Source: Campylobacter jejuni | GTDB taxonomy: Bacteria > Campylobacterota > Campylobacteria > Campylobacterales > Campylobacteraceae | NCBI GenBank assembly: GCA_014305285.1 | Contig: JACRSG010000005.1 | Location: 1 to 59,420 of the forward strand | Reading direction: 5' to 3' | DNA: 59,420 nt | The notes under the pieces: model-generated | What the model saw: only the letters and a program-made list of their open reading frames with translations | Told to the model about the DNA's origin: nothing | Database searches by the model: none | Shown: one piece after another, positions 9,645-20,423 of the stretch | How the letters are laid out: each line of letters opens with the position of its first letter | Position numbering within the stretch: the first letter of the stretch is position 1 | Made by a program: the position numbers and the translations under genes

Positions 9645-10562
9645 ATCAATACTCAGGCTTTTCTTGAAGAGATTTCCATAAATACTTTTTTTATCTAAGA
9701 TTTCGTAGCTTTCTTTGATATTTAAGTTGTCTTTTAAGCATTGTAGTAAAATTTCCATTATAGAACATGCATCTTGAGCTAAAATATGTGCGGGACATTT
9801 TTTTGCGTGAGTATAATGTTCATGAATTTTATGAACTAGGGCTGAGTTTTTAATCTCAACCAACAACATCTCCAAAGGAGCTTTAAAAAACATTGTGTTT
9901 TTTTTAGCATTGATAGAAAGATAAAACATATCAAGTCCATAAATTTTTTTATCATAAGAATCAAAAAAATATAAAGATTTATTAAGATTATCTTTAAAGG
10001 TATTAATCATCAAATCTAAAATTTGAATTTTTTGTTCTTTTGTGTAAAAATTTCCTATAGGAGAAAAACAAAATTCAAGCAAGGATTTTATAGAATACCA
10101 TTCGCTTGCATTAAAAGAATGAGCTCTCATTTTCTCCCCTCTTTTCATACGGTAAATTTTAGTTTCTTCACTGTCGTTGTTTTGATATATCAAGGGCACG
10201 ATAAAGTCTCTATAAGCAGGGTTTGGAAAGGCAGGGTGCAATATCAAAGATCCCTCATTTTCATTTTCAAAAATATATTTTAATCCCCCGATATATCCCT
10301 CATCGATGATACGAATTTCATCATTTTCTATTTGATTTAAGAGTGTGTAAAATTCATTTTCATTACTACTCCATATTTTAAAAGGATAGCGAAAGAATTC
10401 ACAAATTTTTTCTTTGCTTTTAGTATCGAGTTCTTTTGCTGTGTCATTTTCCATAAATTTAGCAAGCGTTCTGCGATCTTTACCTAAAATTGTTGCGAAT
10501 TTGCTCAGACTTAAGCCTGATTTTTCTAAAATTACTCGTATTCTATCTTTAGAATTTAACAT
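9639..10562 (-). CDS. XRE-like HTH regulator, probable control of the prp operon
   Basis: A 307-aa protein divergent from prpE. Residues about 1-60 read as a helix-turn-helix of Cro/C1 type (RIRVILEKSGLSLSKFATILGKDRRTLAKFME). The remaining about 240 residues match no domain I know; they contain aromatic-rich stretches (FNASEWYSIKSLLEFCFSPIG), two cysteines near the C-terminus (KKCPAHILAQDACSI) and no receiver or sigma-54 AAA module. It is therefore not the classical PrpR (sigma-54 activator) or a GntR protein. The divergent position and the repeats in the shared spacer suggest it regulates prpE-prpD, perhaps sensing a propionate-derived ligand. The family is a guess beyond the HTH. Confidence 0.7.
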   Translation of the reverse strand: MLNSKDRIRVILEKSGLSLSKFATILGKDRRTLAKFMENDTAKELDTKSKEKICEFFRYPFKIWSSNENEFYTLLNQIENDEIRIIDEGYIGGLKYIFENENEGSLILHPAFPNPAYRDFIVPLIYQNNDSEETKIYRMKRGEKMRAHSFNASEWYSIKSLLEFCFSPIGNFYTKEQKIQILDLMINTFKDNLNKSLYFFDSYDKKIYGLDMFYLSINAKKNTMFFKAPLEMLLVEIKNSALVHKIHEHYTHAKKCPAHILAQDACSIMEILLQCLKDNLNIKESYEILDKKSIYGNLFKKSLSIDL

Positions 10563-10598
10563 TTTACCACTCTTAAAAATTTATTTTCGTTACTTTTT

Positions 10599-10735
10599 GA
10601 TACAAATATATTCTTTTATTATTTTTTATATTTTTTAATTATTAAAAAATATAGGTAAATATGTATACAAAAACTCAATTTTTGTTCAAAAAATATACAA
10701 AAATTATTTTTTTAGCTACAAAATGATACAAAAAT
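10599..10735 (+). promoter_or_regulatory. Phased TACAAA repeats between regulator and prpE
   Basis: The divergent spacer has five copies of a TACAAA-type word: GATACAAATA (10599), TATACAAAAA (10664), TATACAAAAA (10694), GCTACAAAA (10715) and GATACAAAAAT (10725). The TACAAA cores start at 10601, 10666, 10696, 10717 and 10727, so the last four are 30, 21 and 10 bases apart, close to whole helical turns. They lie upstream of a TATAAT box at 10773. They look like stacked operator sites for the divergent regulator, or phased A-tracts that bend DNA upstream of the promoter. Confidence 0.55.
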
Positions 10736-10772
10736 ACCAAAAAAATAGCATTTTATTTTTCAAGCAAAAACC

Positions 10773-10778
10773 TTATAA
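10773..10778 (+). promoter_or_regulatory. Putative -10 box of the prp operon
   Basis: A perfect TATAAT hexamer lies 33 bases upstream of the prpE ATG, in a T/A-rich context with no clear -35, as usual for Campylobacter sigma-70 promoters. The prpE ribosome site AAGGA is at 10799-10803. Confidence 0.55.
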
Positions 10779-10810
10779 TGTAAATTCAATTTATCAAGAA
10801 AGGATGGATT

Positions 10811-12724
10811 ATGAGTATTGTTTATGAACAGACTTATCAAGAATCTCTTCAAAATCCTGAAGCGTTTTGGGCAAAAGCAGCTAAAAAAGTGCACTGGTAT
10901 AATGAGTGGGATAGAGTGCTTGATGATAGCGACGGGCATTATAGATGGTTTGTTGGCGGATGTATGAATACTTGTTATAATGCACTTGATTTGCATGTGC
11001 ATAATGGCAGGGGCGATCAATTAGCACTGATTTATGATTCTCCTGTTACAGATACTAAGAAAAAATACACTTATAAACAGCTTTGCGACCGTGTTGCTAA
11101 AGTGGCTGGAATTTTGGCAAATAAAGGAGTGGTTAAAGGAGATCGTGTTGTTATTTATATGCCTATGATACCTGAAGCTGTTATAGCTATGTTAGCTTGT
11201 GCGAGGATTGGGGCTATTCATAGTGTGGTATTTGGCGGGTTTGCAGCACATGAACTTGCCACTAGGATAGAAGATGCTAAACCTAGAATGATTATTAGCG
11301 CAAGTTGCGGTATAGAAGTTAGTAGCATTATAGAATACAAGCCCATTTTAGATGAAGCGATTAAAAAATGCACTCATAAACCTACTACTTGTTTAATCTG
11401 GCAACGCCCACAATACAGAGCCAATATGCTTCCTTGGCGTGATATTGATTGGGAGATCGAAGAGGAAAAAACTCGCGGCATAGATCCTGTGCCTGTTTTG
11501 GCTACTGATCCACTTTACATACTTTACACCTCAGGAACTACAGGTTCTCCAAAAGGTGTGATTAGATCAAATGGCGGTCATTCTGTAGCGATGAAATGGT
11601 CGATGGATAATATTTACAATGCTAAAGGCGGAGATGTTTTTTTCACGGCTTCTGATGTAGGCTGGGTTGTGGGGCATTCTTATATAGTTTATGCACCTTT
11701 GATGAATGGATGCACTACTATAGTTTATGAGGGTAAACCCGTAAGAACGCCTAATCCATCATCATTTTGGAGGGTTATTGAAGAGTATAAGGTTAATGTG
11801 CTTTTTTCAGCACCTACTGCTTTTAGGGCGATTAAAAAAGAAGATCCTAAAGGAGAATGGATAAGAAAATTTAATCTTGAAAGCCTAAGAGCCATCTTTG
11901 TAGCGGGTGAAAGATGTGATAGCGATACGCTTAAATGGATAGAAAAGCTTACAAAAAAACCTGTGATTGATCATTGGTGGCAAACTGAAACGGGTTGGGC
12001 GATTGCTGCAAATCCTTTAGGCTTAGAAGCACAGGTTGTTAAACCAGGAAGTCCTACAAAACCAATGCCAGGATTTAATCTTAAGGTTTTAGACGAAAAT
12101 GGCAAAGAGCTTGAAGCAGGAAAAAAGGGAATTTTATGCTTAAAACTTCCTTTACCTCCAGCTTGTTTAATGGGAATTTGGGAAAATGATGAAAGATATC
12201 GTAGAGGATATTTAGATCAATTTCCAGGTTATTATTTAACAGGAGATACAGGCTACATAGATAAAGATGGTTATGTTTATGTTTTAGGCAGAATGGATGG
12301 TATTATAAACGTTGCAGGTCATAGACTTTCAACGGGAGAAATGGAAGAAATCATAGCCAAGCACCCTGATGTTGCAGAGTGTGCGGTTATTGGCGTAAAT
12401 GACACACTTAAAGGCGAACTACCTATGGGCTTTATAGTTTTAAAAGAGGGCATAGAGCGAGATCACAGAGGCATAATCGAAGGAGTTGTAGCTTTAATAC
12501 GTCAAGAAATAGGAGCTGTGGCTGCATTTAAAATTGCTACGGTTGTAAATGCCTTGCCTAAAACAAGAAGTGGTAAAATTTTGCGTAAAAATTTAAGAGA
12601 AATAGCTGATGGTTTGCCTTTGCAAGTGCCTGCGACTATAGAGGATGAGAACGTTTTAAGGGCTTGTCAAAAAGCTATTAATGAGTTAGGATATCCAAAA
12701 ACACAAGAGAAAGGAGAAAAATAA
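10811..12724 (+). CDS. prpE: Propionyl-CoA synthetase
   Basis: A 637-aa AMP-forming acyl-CoA synthetase that activates propionate. Signatures: ATP loop YTSGTTGSPKGVIRSNGGH (about 240-258), the motif TGDTGYIDKDGYVYVLGRMDG, and the catalytic lysine segment KTRSGKILRKNLREI near the C-terminus. The N-terminal WYNEWDRVLDD and NTCYNALDLHV favour PrpE over acetyl-CoA synthetase. It is first in the prpEBCD operon and ends one base into the prpB start. Identity as a propionate enzyme rests on sequence style and on the three methylcitrate-cycle genes that follow. Confidence 0.92.
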   Translation: MSIVYEQTYQESLQNPEAFWAKAAKKVHWYNEWDRVLDDSDGHYRWFVGGCMNTCYNALDLHVHNGRGDQLALIYDSPVTDTKKKYTYKQLCDRVAKVAGILANKGVVKGDRVVIYMPMIPEAVIAMLACARIGAIHSVVFGGFAAHELATRIEDAKPRMIISASCGIEVSSIIEYKPILDEAIKKCTHKPTTCLIWQRPQYRANMLPWRDIDWEIEEEKTRGIDPVPVLATDPLYILYTSGTTGSPKGVIRSNGGHSVAMKWSMDNIYNAKGGDVFFTASDVGWVVGHSYIVYAPLMNGCTTIVYEGKPVRTPNPSSFWRVIEEYKVNVLFSAPTAFRAIKKEDPKGEWIRKFNLESLRAIFVAGERCDSDTLKWIEKLTKKPVIDHWWQTETGWAIAANPLGLEAQVVKPGSPTKPMPGFNLKVLDENGKELEAGKKGILCLKLPLPPACLMGIWENDERYRRGYLDQFPGYYLTGDTGYIDKDGYVYVLGRMDGIINVAGHRLSTGEMEEIIAKHPDVAECAVIGVNDTLKGELPMGFIVLKEGIERDHRGIIEGVVALIRQEIGAVAAFKIATVVNALPKTRSGKILRKNLREIADGLPLQVPATIEDENVLRACQKAINELGYPKTQEKGEK

Positions 12725-13599
12725 TGAGTGCAGGAAAAAAATTTAAAGACTTGGTAAAAAATAGCAAACCGCTAGCTATAGTAGGAGCTGTGAATGCTTA
12801 TAGTGCTTTACAAGCTACAAAGATAGGACATAAAGCTTTATATCTTTCAGGAAGTGGCGTAGCAAGTGCTTCTTATGGTTTGCCAGATCTTGGCATTATC
12901 GCCCTTGAAGAAGTTTGTATAGATGTGCGTAGAATTTGTTCTAGAGTAGATACTCCTTTATTGGTTGACGCAGATACTGGTTTTGGTGGTGCTTTTAATA
13001 TAGCAAGAACTATAAAAGAGCTTACACGAGCAGGAGCTGCGGCAACTCATATAGAGGATCAAGTTTCCCAAAAAAGGTGTGGTCATCGTCCAAATAAAGA
13101 GCTTGTAAGCACACAAGAAATGTGCGATAGAATCAAAGCTGCCATGGATGCTAAGATAGATTTAGACTTTGTAGTGATGGCAAGAACAGACGCGCACGCT
13201 ATAGAAGGACAACAAAGAGCTATAGAAAGAGCCTTAGCATACGTTGAAGCTGGTGCTGAAATGATATTTGCCGAAGCCATACACAGCCTTGATGAATACA
13301 AAGAATTTGCAAGTCTTGTAAAAGTGCCTATCTTAGCAAATATAACCGAATTTGGAAAAACCCCATATTTTTCTCAAAAAGAATTAGCAGATGTTGGAAT
13401 TTCCATGGTCTTATACCCACTTTCAGCAAATAGAGCTATGAACAAAGCTGCCGTTGTGGTGTATGAGAGCATACTTAAAAACGGACATCAAAAAGAGGTT
13501 TTGGATTTGATGCAAACAAGAGAAGAATTATATTCTATGCTTGATTATTATTCTTATGAGCAAAAACTTGATATTTTATTTAAAAAGGATAAAAAATGA
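12724..13599 (+). CDS. prpB: 2-methylisocitrate lyase
   Basis: A 291-aa member of the isocitrate lyase/PEP mutase superfamily that splits 2-methylisocitrate into pyruvate and succinate. Key motifs: LLVDADTGFGG with metal-binding Asp residues, HIEDQVSQKRCGHRPNK with the catalytic Cys in KRCGH (about residue 120), and VVMARTDAHAIEG. Length matches PrpB (about 290-300). It overlaps prpE by 1 base and prpC by 4 bases, so translation is probably coupled. Confidence 0.94.
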   Translation: MSAGKKFKDLVKNSKPLAIVGAVNAYSALQATKIGHKALYLSGSGVASASYGLPDLGIIALEEVCIDVRRICSRVDTPLLVDADTGFGGAFNIARTIKELTRAGAAATHIEDQVSQKRCGHRPNKELVSTQEMCDRIKAAMDAKIDLDFVVMARTDAHAIEGQQRAIERALAYVEAGAEMIFAEAIHSLDEYKEFASLVKVPILANITEFGKTPYFSQKELADVGISMVLYPLSANRAMNKAAVVVYESILKNGHQKEVLDLMQTREELYSMLDYYSYEQKLDILFKKDKK

Positions 13600-14723
13600 G
13601 TGTGAGCGAGGCTAAAAAAAAGGTAGGCGGACTTGCAGGAGTGATTGCTGGTAGCAGTGCAATTTGCACTTGTGGACTTGGAAATGGGCTAAATTATTAT
13701 GGATATAGCATAGAGGATTTAGCTAAAAATGCCGAATTTGAAGAAGTTGCGTATTTGCTTCAATTTGCAAAGCTACCAAATGAAAGCGAACTAAATGCTT
13801 ACAAAGAAAAAATTTGTACTAATAGAAACATAAGCGAAAAATTAAAAGCCATCCTAAGAGTCATACCTAAAAATGTGCATCCTATGAATTTAATGCAAAC
13901 AGCAGTTGCGGCTTTAGGAAGTTTAGAGGGTGAAAAAGAGGATTTTAGCGATCAAGATGAAAAAATACTAAGATTACTTGGAGTGTTACCATCGGTGCTT
14001 TGTTATTGGCATCATTATGCAAATTTTGGCAAAGAAATAGACTTTCAAAGCGATGAAAAAACGATAGCTGGATATTTTTTAGAAAAACTAGAACTTAAAA
14101 AAGCAAAAGAAGATTTTATAAAGGCTATGCACTGCTCTTTGGTACTTTATGCAGAACATGAATTTAATGCCTCAACATTTACAGCAAGGGTTTGTGCTTC
14201 AACAAGAAGCGATATTTTTAGTTCAGTTGCCGCAGCTATTGGTGCTTTAAGAGGACCTTTGCACGGAGGGGCAAATGAAGCGGCTATGCACTTAATACAA
14301 AGTTTTAAAAGTGTTGAAGAAGCTATAAAAGGTGTAAATGAAAAACTTGAGAAAAAAGAACTTTTAATGGGATTTGGACACAGAGTTTATGGAGTAGGCG
14401 GAGATCCTAGAAATGCACTTATAAAAGAATGGAGTAAAAAATTAGGTGGAGACACTTTGCTTTACAAGATCAGCGAAGCTATAGAAGCTTTGATGAAAGA
14501 AAAAAGACCATCTCTACCGCCAAATGCAGACTTTTATAGTGCTTCAGCGTATCATTTTATGGGCATTCCTACGCCTTATTTTACTCCGATTTTCATAATG
14601 AGTAGGGTAAGTGGCTGGTGTGCTCATATAAAAGAACAAAGAGCAAATAATAAAATAATCCGTCCAAGTAGCGAATATATAGGACCAAAACCAAGAAAAT
14701 TTGTAAAAATTCAAGATAGATAA
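13596..14723 (+). CDS. prpC: 2-methylcitrate synthase
   Basis: A 375-aa citrate-synthase-fold enzyme condensing propionyl-CoA with oxaloacetate. Conserved pieces: [34 protein letters not shown] with the catalytic His, and [35 protein letters not shown]. The short type (about 375 aa) and the operon position between prpB and prpD distinguish it from the housekeeping citrate synthase, which should be elsewhere. It starts in a 4-base overlap with prpB and is 10 bases from prpD. Confidence 0.94.
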   Translation: MSVSEAKKKVGGLAGVIAGSSAICTCGLGNGLNYYGYSIEDLAKNAEFEEVAYLLQFAKLPNESELNAYKEKICTNRNISEKLKAILRVIPKNVHPMNLMQTAVAALGSLEGEKEDFSDQDEKILRLLGVLPSVLCYWHHYANFGKEIDFQSDEKTIAGYFLEKLELKKAKEDFIKAMHCSLVLYAEHEFNASTFTARVCASTRSDIFSSVAAAIGALRGPLHGGANEAAMHLIQSFKSVEEAIKGVNEKLEKKELLMGFGHRVYGVGGDPRNALIKEWSKKLGGDTLLYKISEAIEALMKEKRPSLPPNADFYSASAYHFMGIPTPYFTPIFIMSRVSGWCAHIKEQRANNKIIRPSSEYIGPKPRKFVKIQDR

Positions 14724-14733
14724 AGGAGTAAAA

Positions 14734-16188
14734 ATGAGTGATATGGGAATTTTAGAAGCAAAAAGACCTGAATTTGACGAGCTTTTAAAAAAGATGGCAA
14801 AATACGCTTATGAGTATGAGATTAAGAGTGATTTAGCTTTAGAAACTGCTAGATATTGTTTAATGGACACTATAGGTTGTGGGCTTTTAGCACTTAAATA
14901 TCCAGCTTGCACTAAGCTTTTAGGTCCTAGCGTTGAGGGGGCTGAATTTAGACCGCTTGGAGCTAAAGTCCCTGGCACATCTTATCAATTAGAACCTATA
15001 AGAGCGGCTTTTAATGTAGGTGCTATGGTTAGATGGTTGGATTTTAATGACACTTGGCTTGCGGCTGAGTGGGGACATCCTAGTGATAATTTAGGAGCGA
15101 TTTGGGCGGTGACTGATTACATAAGTCGTAAAAACATAAGTGAGGGAAAAGAACCTTTAAAGGTAAAATGCGTGTTAGAAGCTATGATAAAAGCACACGA
15201 AATTCAAGGTGTTTTAGCACTTGATAACTGCTTTAACAAAGTAGGACTTGATCATGTTTTACTTGTAAGGATAGCAAGCACAGCTGTAGCGGCAAAGCTT
15301 TTTGGTTGCAATTTAGAAGAAATCACAAATGCCATCTCAAATGCTTTTATAGATGGAGGAGCATTAAGAACTTATCGTCATGCACCAAATACAGGTAGTA
15401 GAAAAAGTTGGGCAGCAGGAGATGCTTCAAGTAGAGGAGTGGATTTAGCCTTAAAAGCTAAAAGTGGAGAAATGGGCTACCCTTCAGCTTTAAGTGCGAA
15501 ATTTTGGGGCTATGAAGATGTAAAAATGAAAGGACAAAAACTAAGCATACCGCAAGAATTTGCAAGTTATGTTATGGAAAATGTTTTATTTAAAATTTCA
15601 TTTCCAGCTGAATTTCACGCACAAACAGCCGTTGAAGCAGCTTTAAAACTTCATAATGAAGTAAAAGATAGACTAGATGATATAGAAAAAATCATCATCA
15701 CCACTCAAGAATCAGGTCATAGGATAATAAATAAGGTTGGAGAATTAGCAAACCCAGCCGATCGAGATCACTGTATACAATACATGGTTGCGGTGCCTTT
15801 GATATTTGGAAGATTGATTGCTGATGATTATGAGGATAATGTCGCAAAAGATAAAAGAATAGACGCTTTAAGAGATAAAATGAAAGTTGAGGTAGATGAT
15901 AGATACACAAAAGAATATTTACAAAGCGATAAAAGAAGCATAGCAAACGCCGTGCAAGTCTTTTTCAAAGATGGTTCAAGCACTGAAAAAATAGAGGTTG
16001 AATACCCTATAGGTCATAAAAGAAGAAGAGCAGAAGGCATACCTGTGTTAATAGCTAAATTTAAAGCGAATTTAGCCACAAGATTAAGCCCTAAACAATG
16101 CGAAAAGATAAGCAAAATTTGTGAAAATCAAAAAGAATTAGAACAAATGAATTTTAATGAATTTTCTGATCTTTTTTGGCTTGGATAA
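14734..16188 (+). CDS. prpD: 2-methylcitrate dehydratase
   Basis: A 484-aa MmgE/PrpD-family dehydratase making 2-methyl-cis-aconitate. Typical segments: [70 protein letters not shown], and [16 protein letters not shown]. Full length for the family. It closes the operon. No acnD/prpF follows, so rehydration to 2-methylisocitrate presumably uses the housekeeping aconitase AcnB. I see no clear terminator in the 120-bp spacer to carB. Confidence 0.94.
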   Translation: MSDMGILEAKRPEFDELLKKMAKYAYEYEIKSDLALETARYCLMDTIGCGLLALKYPACTKLLGPSVEGAEFRPLGAKVPGTSYQLEPIRAAFNVGAMVRWLDFNDTWLAAEWGHPSDNLGAIWAVTDYISRKNISEGKEPLKVKCVLEAMIKAHEIQGVLALDNCFNKVGLDHVLLVRIASTAVAAKLFGCNLEEITNAISNAFIDGGALRTYRHAPNTGSRKSWAAGDASSRGVDLALKAKSGEMGYPSALSAKFWGYEDVKMKGQKLSIPQEFASYVMENVLFKISFPAEFHAQTAVEAALKLHNEVKDRLDDIEKIIITTQESGHRIINKVGELANPADRDHCIQYMVAVPLIFGRLIADDYEDNVAKDKRIDALRDKMKVEVDDRYTKEYLQSDKRSIANAVQVFFKDGSSTEKIEVEYPIGHKRRRAEGIPVLIAKFKANLATRLSPKQCEKISKICENQKELEQMNFNEFSDLFWLG

Positions 16189-16308
16189 TATGAGCAAGGA
16201 AATTGATTAAAATTTAATATAAATTTTTTAATTTTCTAATAGTTTTCAAATTTTGTAAAACTAATTTTTGATATTATTGGCATAAATTTATGCTCTTAGG
16301 AAAATTTT

Positions 16309-19300
16309 ATGCCAAAACGAACAGATATTAAAAGTATTTTGCTCATAGGAAGTGGTCCCATAGTTATAGGACAAGCTTGTGAATTTGATTACTCAGGAGC
16401 TCAAGCTGCAAAAACTTTAAAAGAATTAGGATATCGCGTAGTATTAATCAACTCAAATCCTGCAACCATCATGACAGATCCTGAATTTGCAGATGCAACT
16501 TATATAGAGCCGATTACAAAGGAAAGTATTTTAAGCATTGTTAAAAAAGAAAAAATTGACGCTATTTTACCAACTATGGGAGGACAAGTAGCGTTAAATG
16601 TCGCTATGGAAGTTTATGAAAGTGGACTTTTAGGAGATGTGAAATTTTTAGGAGCAAATCCTGAGGCGATTAAAAAAGGTGAAGATCGTCAAATTTTTAA
16701 AGAATGCATGAAAAAAATCGGTATGGATTTGCCAAAATCTATGTACGCGTATAATTATGATCAAGCTTTAAAAGCTGTAGATGAAATCGGCTTTCCTTTG
16801 ATGATCCGTGCTTCTTATACTTTAGGGGGTGCTGGAAGTGGCGTGGTTTATAATATGGACGAGTTTAAAGAACTCGCTAATACTGCTTTGGCTTTATCGC
16901 CCATCCATGAAATTTTGATTGAAGAAAGTTTGTTGGGTTGGAAAGAATATGAAATGGAAGTTATACGCGATAAAGCGGATAATTGTATCATAGTTTGTAG
17001 TATAGAAAATATCGATCCTATGGGTGTTCATACAGGAGATAGTATTACCATAGCTCCTGCATTAACTTTGACTGATAAAGAATATCAAGTTATGCGTAAT
17101 GCTTCTTTTGCTATTTTGCGTGAAATTGGCGTAGATACAGGTGGAAGTAACGTGCAATTTGCTATCAACCCAAAAAATGGAAGAATGATAGTTATAGAAA
17201 TGAATCCAAGGGTTTCAAGATCAAGTGCTTTAGCTTCTAAGGCAACGGGCTATCCTATAGCAAAGGTTGCGACACTTTTGGCAGTAGGTTTTAGCTTAGA
17301 TGAGATTAAAAATGATATTACAGGAACTCCTGCGTCTTTTGAGCCTGTGGTTGATTATATTGTAACAAAAATTCCTCGCTTTACCTTTGAAAAATTTCCA
17401 GGAGCAAACACAACTTTAGGTACAGCGATGAAAAGTGTGGGCGAGGTAATGGCTATAGGACGCACTTTTAAAGAAAGTATACAAAAAGCACTTTGTTCTC
17501 TTGAGTGTTCTTTAAGTGGTTTTGATAGAGTAAAATTTGAAGATAGAAATGATCTTGTTTTTAAAATTCGCAATGCCAATGAAAAGCGTTTGCTTTATGT
17601 TGCACAAGCTTTTAGGGAAGGTTTTAGCGTAGAAGAACTTTATGAGCTTTGTAAAATAGATCCTTGGTTTTTAACGCAGATTAAAGAAATTGTGGATTTT
17701 GAAGAGCAAATTGATATGGATATTTTAAACAATAAAGCTCTTTTGAGAAAAGCAAAAACTATGGGCTTTTCAGATAAAATGGTAGCCTTGCTTGTAAATT
17801 TGAAAGATAATTTAGAATTAAGTCAAAATGATATTTATTATGCGAGAATGAAGCAAAAAATCATCGCAGAATTTAGTGAAGTAGATACTTGTGCGGGTGA
17901 GTTTGAAGCCTTAACTCCTTATCTTTATTCAAGTATCAATGTAAGCGAATTTACTCAAAGCAAAAACGATGCTAAGGACAAAAAAGAAAAAAAAGTGATG
18001 ATTATAGGTGGGGGACCAAACCGTATAGGTCAAGGTATAGAATTTGACTATGCTTGCGTGCATGCTTCTTTTGCACTTAAAGATATGGGTATTAAAACTA
18101 TTATGTATAATTGCAATCCTGAAACTGTTTCGACTGATTATGATACAAGTGATATTTTGTATTTTGAACCTATTGATTTTGAACATTTAAGAGCGGTGAT
18201 TGAGCGTGAAAAACCTGATGGAGTGATTGTGCATTTTGGTGGACAAACTCCTTTGAAATTTGCCAAACGTTTGAGTGTTTTTGGGGCTAAGATTATAGGT
18301 ACTAGCGCAAGAGTAATTGATATGGCAGAAGATAGAAAGAAATTTGCTGAATTTATTGCAAAGTTAGGCATCAATCAGCCAAAAAATTCCACTGCAACAA
18401 GTGTAGAAGAAGCTGTGTTTAAGGCCAGTGATATAGGATATCCTGTGCTTGTAAGACCAAGCTATGTTTTAGGTGGGCGTGCGATGCGTGTGGTAAATGA
18501 TGAGACTGAACTTAGACTTTATATGCAAGAAGCTGTGGATGTGAGTGATAAAAGCCCTGTTTTGATTGATCAGTTTTTAGACAATGCTACAGAAATTGAT
18601 GTTGATGCGATTTGTGATGGCAAAGATGTTTATTTAGCAGGAATTATGGAGCATATAGAAGAAGCAGGAATTCATTCAGGCGATAGTGCTTGTTCTTTAC
18701 CATCTTGTAGTATCGATGGGAAAATGCAAGAATTTATCGCACAAAAAACCGCAGATATTGCTTTAAATTTAGGAGTTGTAGGGCTTTTAAATATACAATT
18801 TGCTTTGCATAATAATGAGCTTTATATGATAGAGGTAAATCCTAGAGCTAGTCGTACTGTGCCTTTTGTGAGTAAGGCTACAGGTATTCCTTTGGCAAAA
18901 GTGGCAACGCGTGTGATGTGGCAAGGAAATTTAAAAGAAGCGTTAAAATTTTATGATACTTTCAAAGTAGTTAATTTTGATACTAAAATTTTACGCCCTA
19001 AAACTCCAAAATATATGAGTGTGAAAGAAGCAGTATTTCCATTTGCAAAACTTAGTGGAAGTGATTTGGAACTAGGCCCTGAAATGCGTTCAACCGGCGA
19101 AGTTATGGGTATAAGCAAGGATTTTGCAAATTCTTATGCAAAAAGTCAAATTGCATCGTTTAATCATCTTCCAGAACAAGGCGTGGTATTTATCTCCTTA
19201 AAAGATAAGGATAAAAAATATACTAAAAAAATCGCTGCAGAATATGTAAAACTTGGTTTTAAACTTATGGCAACAGGGGGAACTTGCAAGGAAATTTTAG

Positions 19301-19575
19301 AAAGTGGTTTTGAATGTGAGCTTGTGCATAAAATTTCAGAAGGACGCCCCAATGTTGAAGATAAATTAAAAAATGGGGAAATTCACTTAGTCGTCAATAC
19401 AAGCGATAGCCACAGTTTTAAAGGTGATACGAAAAAAATTCGTGAAAATATCATTCGTTTTAAAATACCTTATTTTACAAATTTACGCTCGGCTTTAGCA
19501 GGTGCAAAATCGATTAAAGCTATACAAAATCAAAGTTATTTAGAAGTTAAAAGCCTGCAGGAGTGGCTTAAGTGA
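16309..19575 (+). CDS. carB: Carbamoyl-phosphate synthase large subunit
   Basis: A 1088-aa enzyme making carbamoyl phosphate for arginine and pyrimidines, working with CarA encoded elsewhere. Two homologous ATP-grasp halves are visible: [27 protein letters not shown] at the N-terminus and [21 protein letters not shown] near residue 564. Each half also has an NPR(V/A)SR motif ([20 protein letters not shown] and [20 protein letters not shown]). The C-terminal MGS-like domain carries the allosteric site ([15 protein letters not shown]). It starts at ATG after an AGGA site. The last 4 bases overlap the methylase gene start. Confidence 0.97.
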   Translation: MPKRTDIKSILLIGSGPIVIGQACEFDYSGAQAAKTLKELGYRVVLINSNPATIMTDPEFADATYIEPITKESILSIVKKEKIDAILPTMGGQVALNVAMEVYESGLLGDVKFLGANPEAIKKGEDRQIFKECMKKIGMDLPKSMYAYNYDQALKAVDEIGFPLMIRASYTLGGAGSGVVYNMDEFKELANTALALSPIHEILIEESLLGWKEYEMEVIRDKADNCIIVCSIENIDPMGVHTGDSITIAPALTLTDKEYQVMRNASFAILREIGVDTGGSNVQFAINPKNGRMIVIEMNPRVSRSSALASKATGYPIAKVATLLAVGFSLDEIKNDITGTPASFEPVVDYIVTKIPRFTFEKFPGANTTLGTAMKSVGEVMAIGRTFKESIQKALCSLECSLSGFDRVKFEDRNDLVFKIRNANEKRLLYVAQAFREGFSVEELYELCKIDPWFLTQIKEIVDFEEQIDMDILNNKALLRKAKTMGFSDKMVALLVNLKDNLELSQNDIYYARMKQKIIAEFSEVDTCAGEFEALTPYLYSSINVSEFTQSKNDAKDKKEKKVMIIGGGPNRIGQGIEFDYACVHASFALKDMGIKTIMYNCNPETVSTDYDTSDILYFEPIDFEHLRAVIEREKPDGVIVHFGGQTPLKFAKRLSVFGAKIIGTSARVIDMAEDRKKFAEFIAKLGINQPKNSTATSVEEAVFKASDIGYPVLVRPSYVLGGRAMRVVNDETELRLYMQEAVDVSDKSPVLIDQFLDNATEIDVDAICDGKDVYLAGIMEHIEEAGIHSGDSACSLPSCSIDGKMQEFIAQKTADIALNLGVVGLLNIQFALHNNELYMIEVNPRASRTVPFVSKATGIPLAKVATRVMWQGNLKEALKFYDTFKVVNFDTKILRPKTPKYMSVKEAVFPFAKLSGSDLELGPEMRSTGEVMGISKDFANSYAKSQIASFNHLPEQGVVFISLKDKDKKYTKKIAAEYVKLGFKLMATGGTCKEILESGFECELVHKISEGRPNVEDKLKNGEIHLVVNTSDSHSFKGDTKKIRENIIRFKIPYFTNLRSALAGAKSIKAIQNQSYLEVKSLQEWLK

Positions 19576-20423
19576 ATTTAAAAGAAAAACCTATTTTTAT
19601 CAGCAAAGATAAAAATTTTACCCTTTATCAAAATGATTGCAATAAATTATTGCCTAAATTTGAAAAACAATTTGATTTAATCTTTGCCGATCCACCATAT
19701 TTTCTTTCAAACGATGGTTTAAGTATTCAAAACGGTAAAATTGTTAGTGTAAACAAAGGAGATTGGGACAAAGGTGATGATATTGAAAAAATAGACGAGT
19801 TTAATTTAAAATGGTTATCTAATGCAAAAATAGCACTTCAAGATACTGGAAGTATTTTGATTTGTGGGACTTATCATAATATTTTTTCACTTGGTAGAAT
19901 TTTACAAAAGCTTGATTTTAAAATTTTAAATATTATTACTTGGCAAAAAACAAATCCTCCGCCAAATTTTAGCTGTCGTTATCTTACGCATTCGACAGAA
20001 CAAATTATTTGGGCTAGAAAAAGTCATAAATATAAGCATACTTTTAATTATGAAATTTTAAGATTTTTAAATAGCAACAAACAAATGCGTGATGTTTGGA
20101 CTTTCAATGCTATTGCTCCTTGGGAAAAAACAAATGGAAAACATCCTACACAAAAACCTTTAGCTTTGCTTACCAGACTTATTTTAATGGCAAGCAATGA
20201 AGATTGTTTGATTTGCGATCCTTTTAGTGGAAGTTCAACTACAGGCATTGCAGCAAATTTATTAAATAGAAAATTTATAGGTTTTGAGAAAGAAAGTGAA
20301 TTTATTGAAATATCAATAGCTAGAAAGAAAGAACTAGAAAATAATTTTAATACTATTAAAAATAAAATTAATGATTTAAAATTATTAAATAAAAACAGTT
20401 TATTTCAAGGAGGTTATTTATGA
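19572..20423 (+). CDS. Type II DNA adenine methyltransferase, DpnA-like (beta class)
   Basis: A 283-aa methylase starting at GTG overlapping the carB stop (GTGA). Motif IV DPPYF is near residue 41 and motif [14 protein letters not shown] near residue 216; this order marks the beta class of N6-adenine or N4-cytosine enzymes. [27 protein letters not shown] and GKHPTQKP closely recall DpnA/M2.DpnII, which methylates GATC. A GATC specificity is therefore possible but not shown. It overlaps the nuclease gene by 4 bases. C. jejuni lacks this gene after carB, so it is an acquired cassette. Confidence 0.88.
   Translation: MNLKEKPIFISKDKNFTLYQNDCNKLLPKFEKQFDLIFADPPYFLSNDGLSIQNGKIVSVNKGDWDKGDDIEKIDEFNLKWLSNAKIALQDTGSILICGTYHNIFSLGRILQKLDFKILNIITWQKTNPPPNFSCRYLTHSTEQIIWARKSHKYKHTFNYEILRFLNSNKQMRDVWTFNAIAPWEKTNGKHPTQKPLALLTRLILMASNEDCLICDPFSGSSTTGIAANLLNRKFIGFEKESEFIEISIARKKELENNFNTIKNKINDLKLLNKNSLFQGGYL

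Noticed and set aside
19572-20423. Stating that the methylase recognises GATC.
   Set aside because: Similarity to DpnA is recalled by eye, and the partner nuclease is not of the DpnII or MboI type, so specificity is left open.
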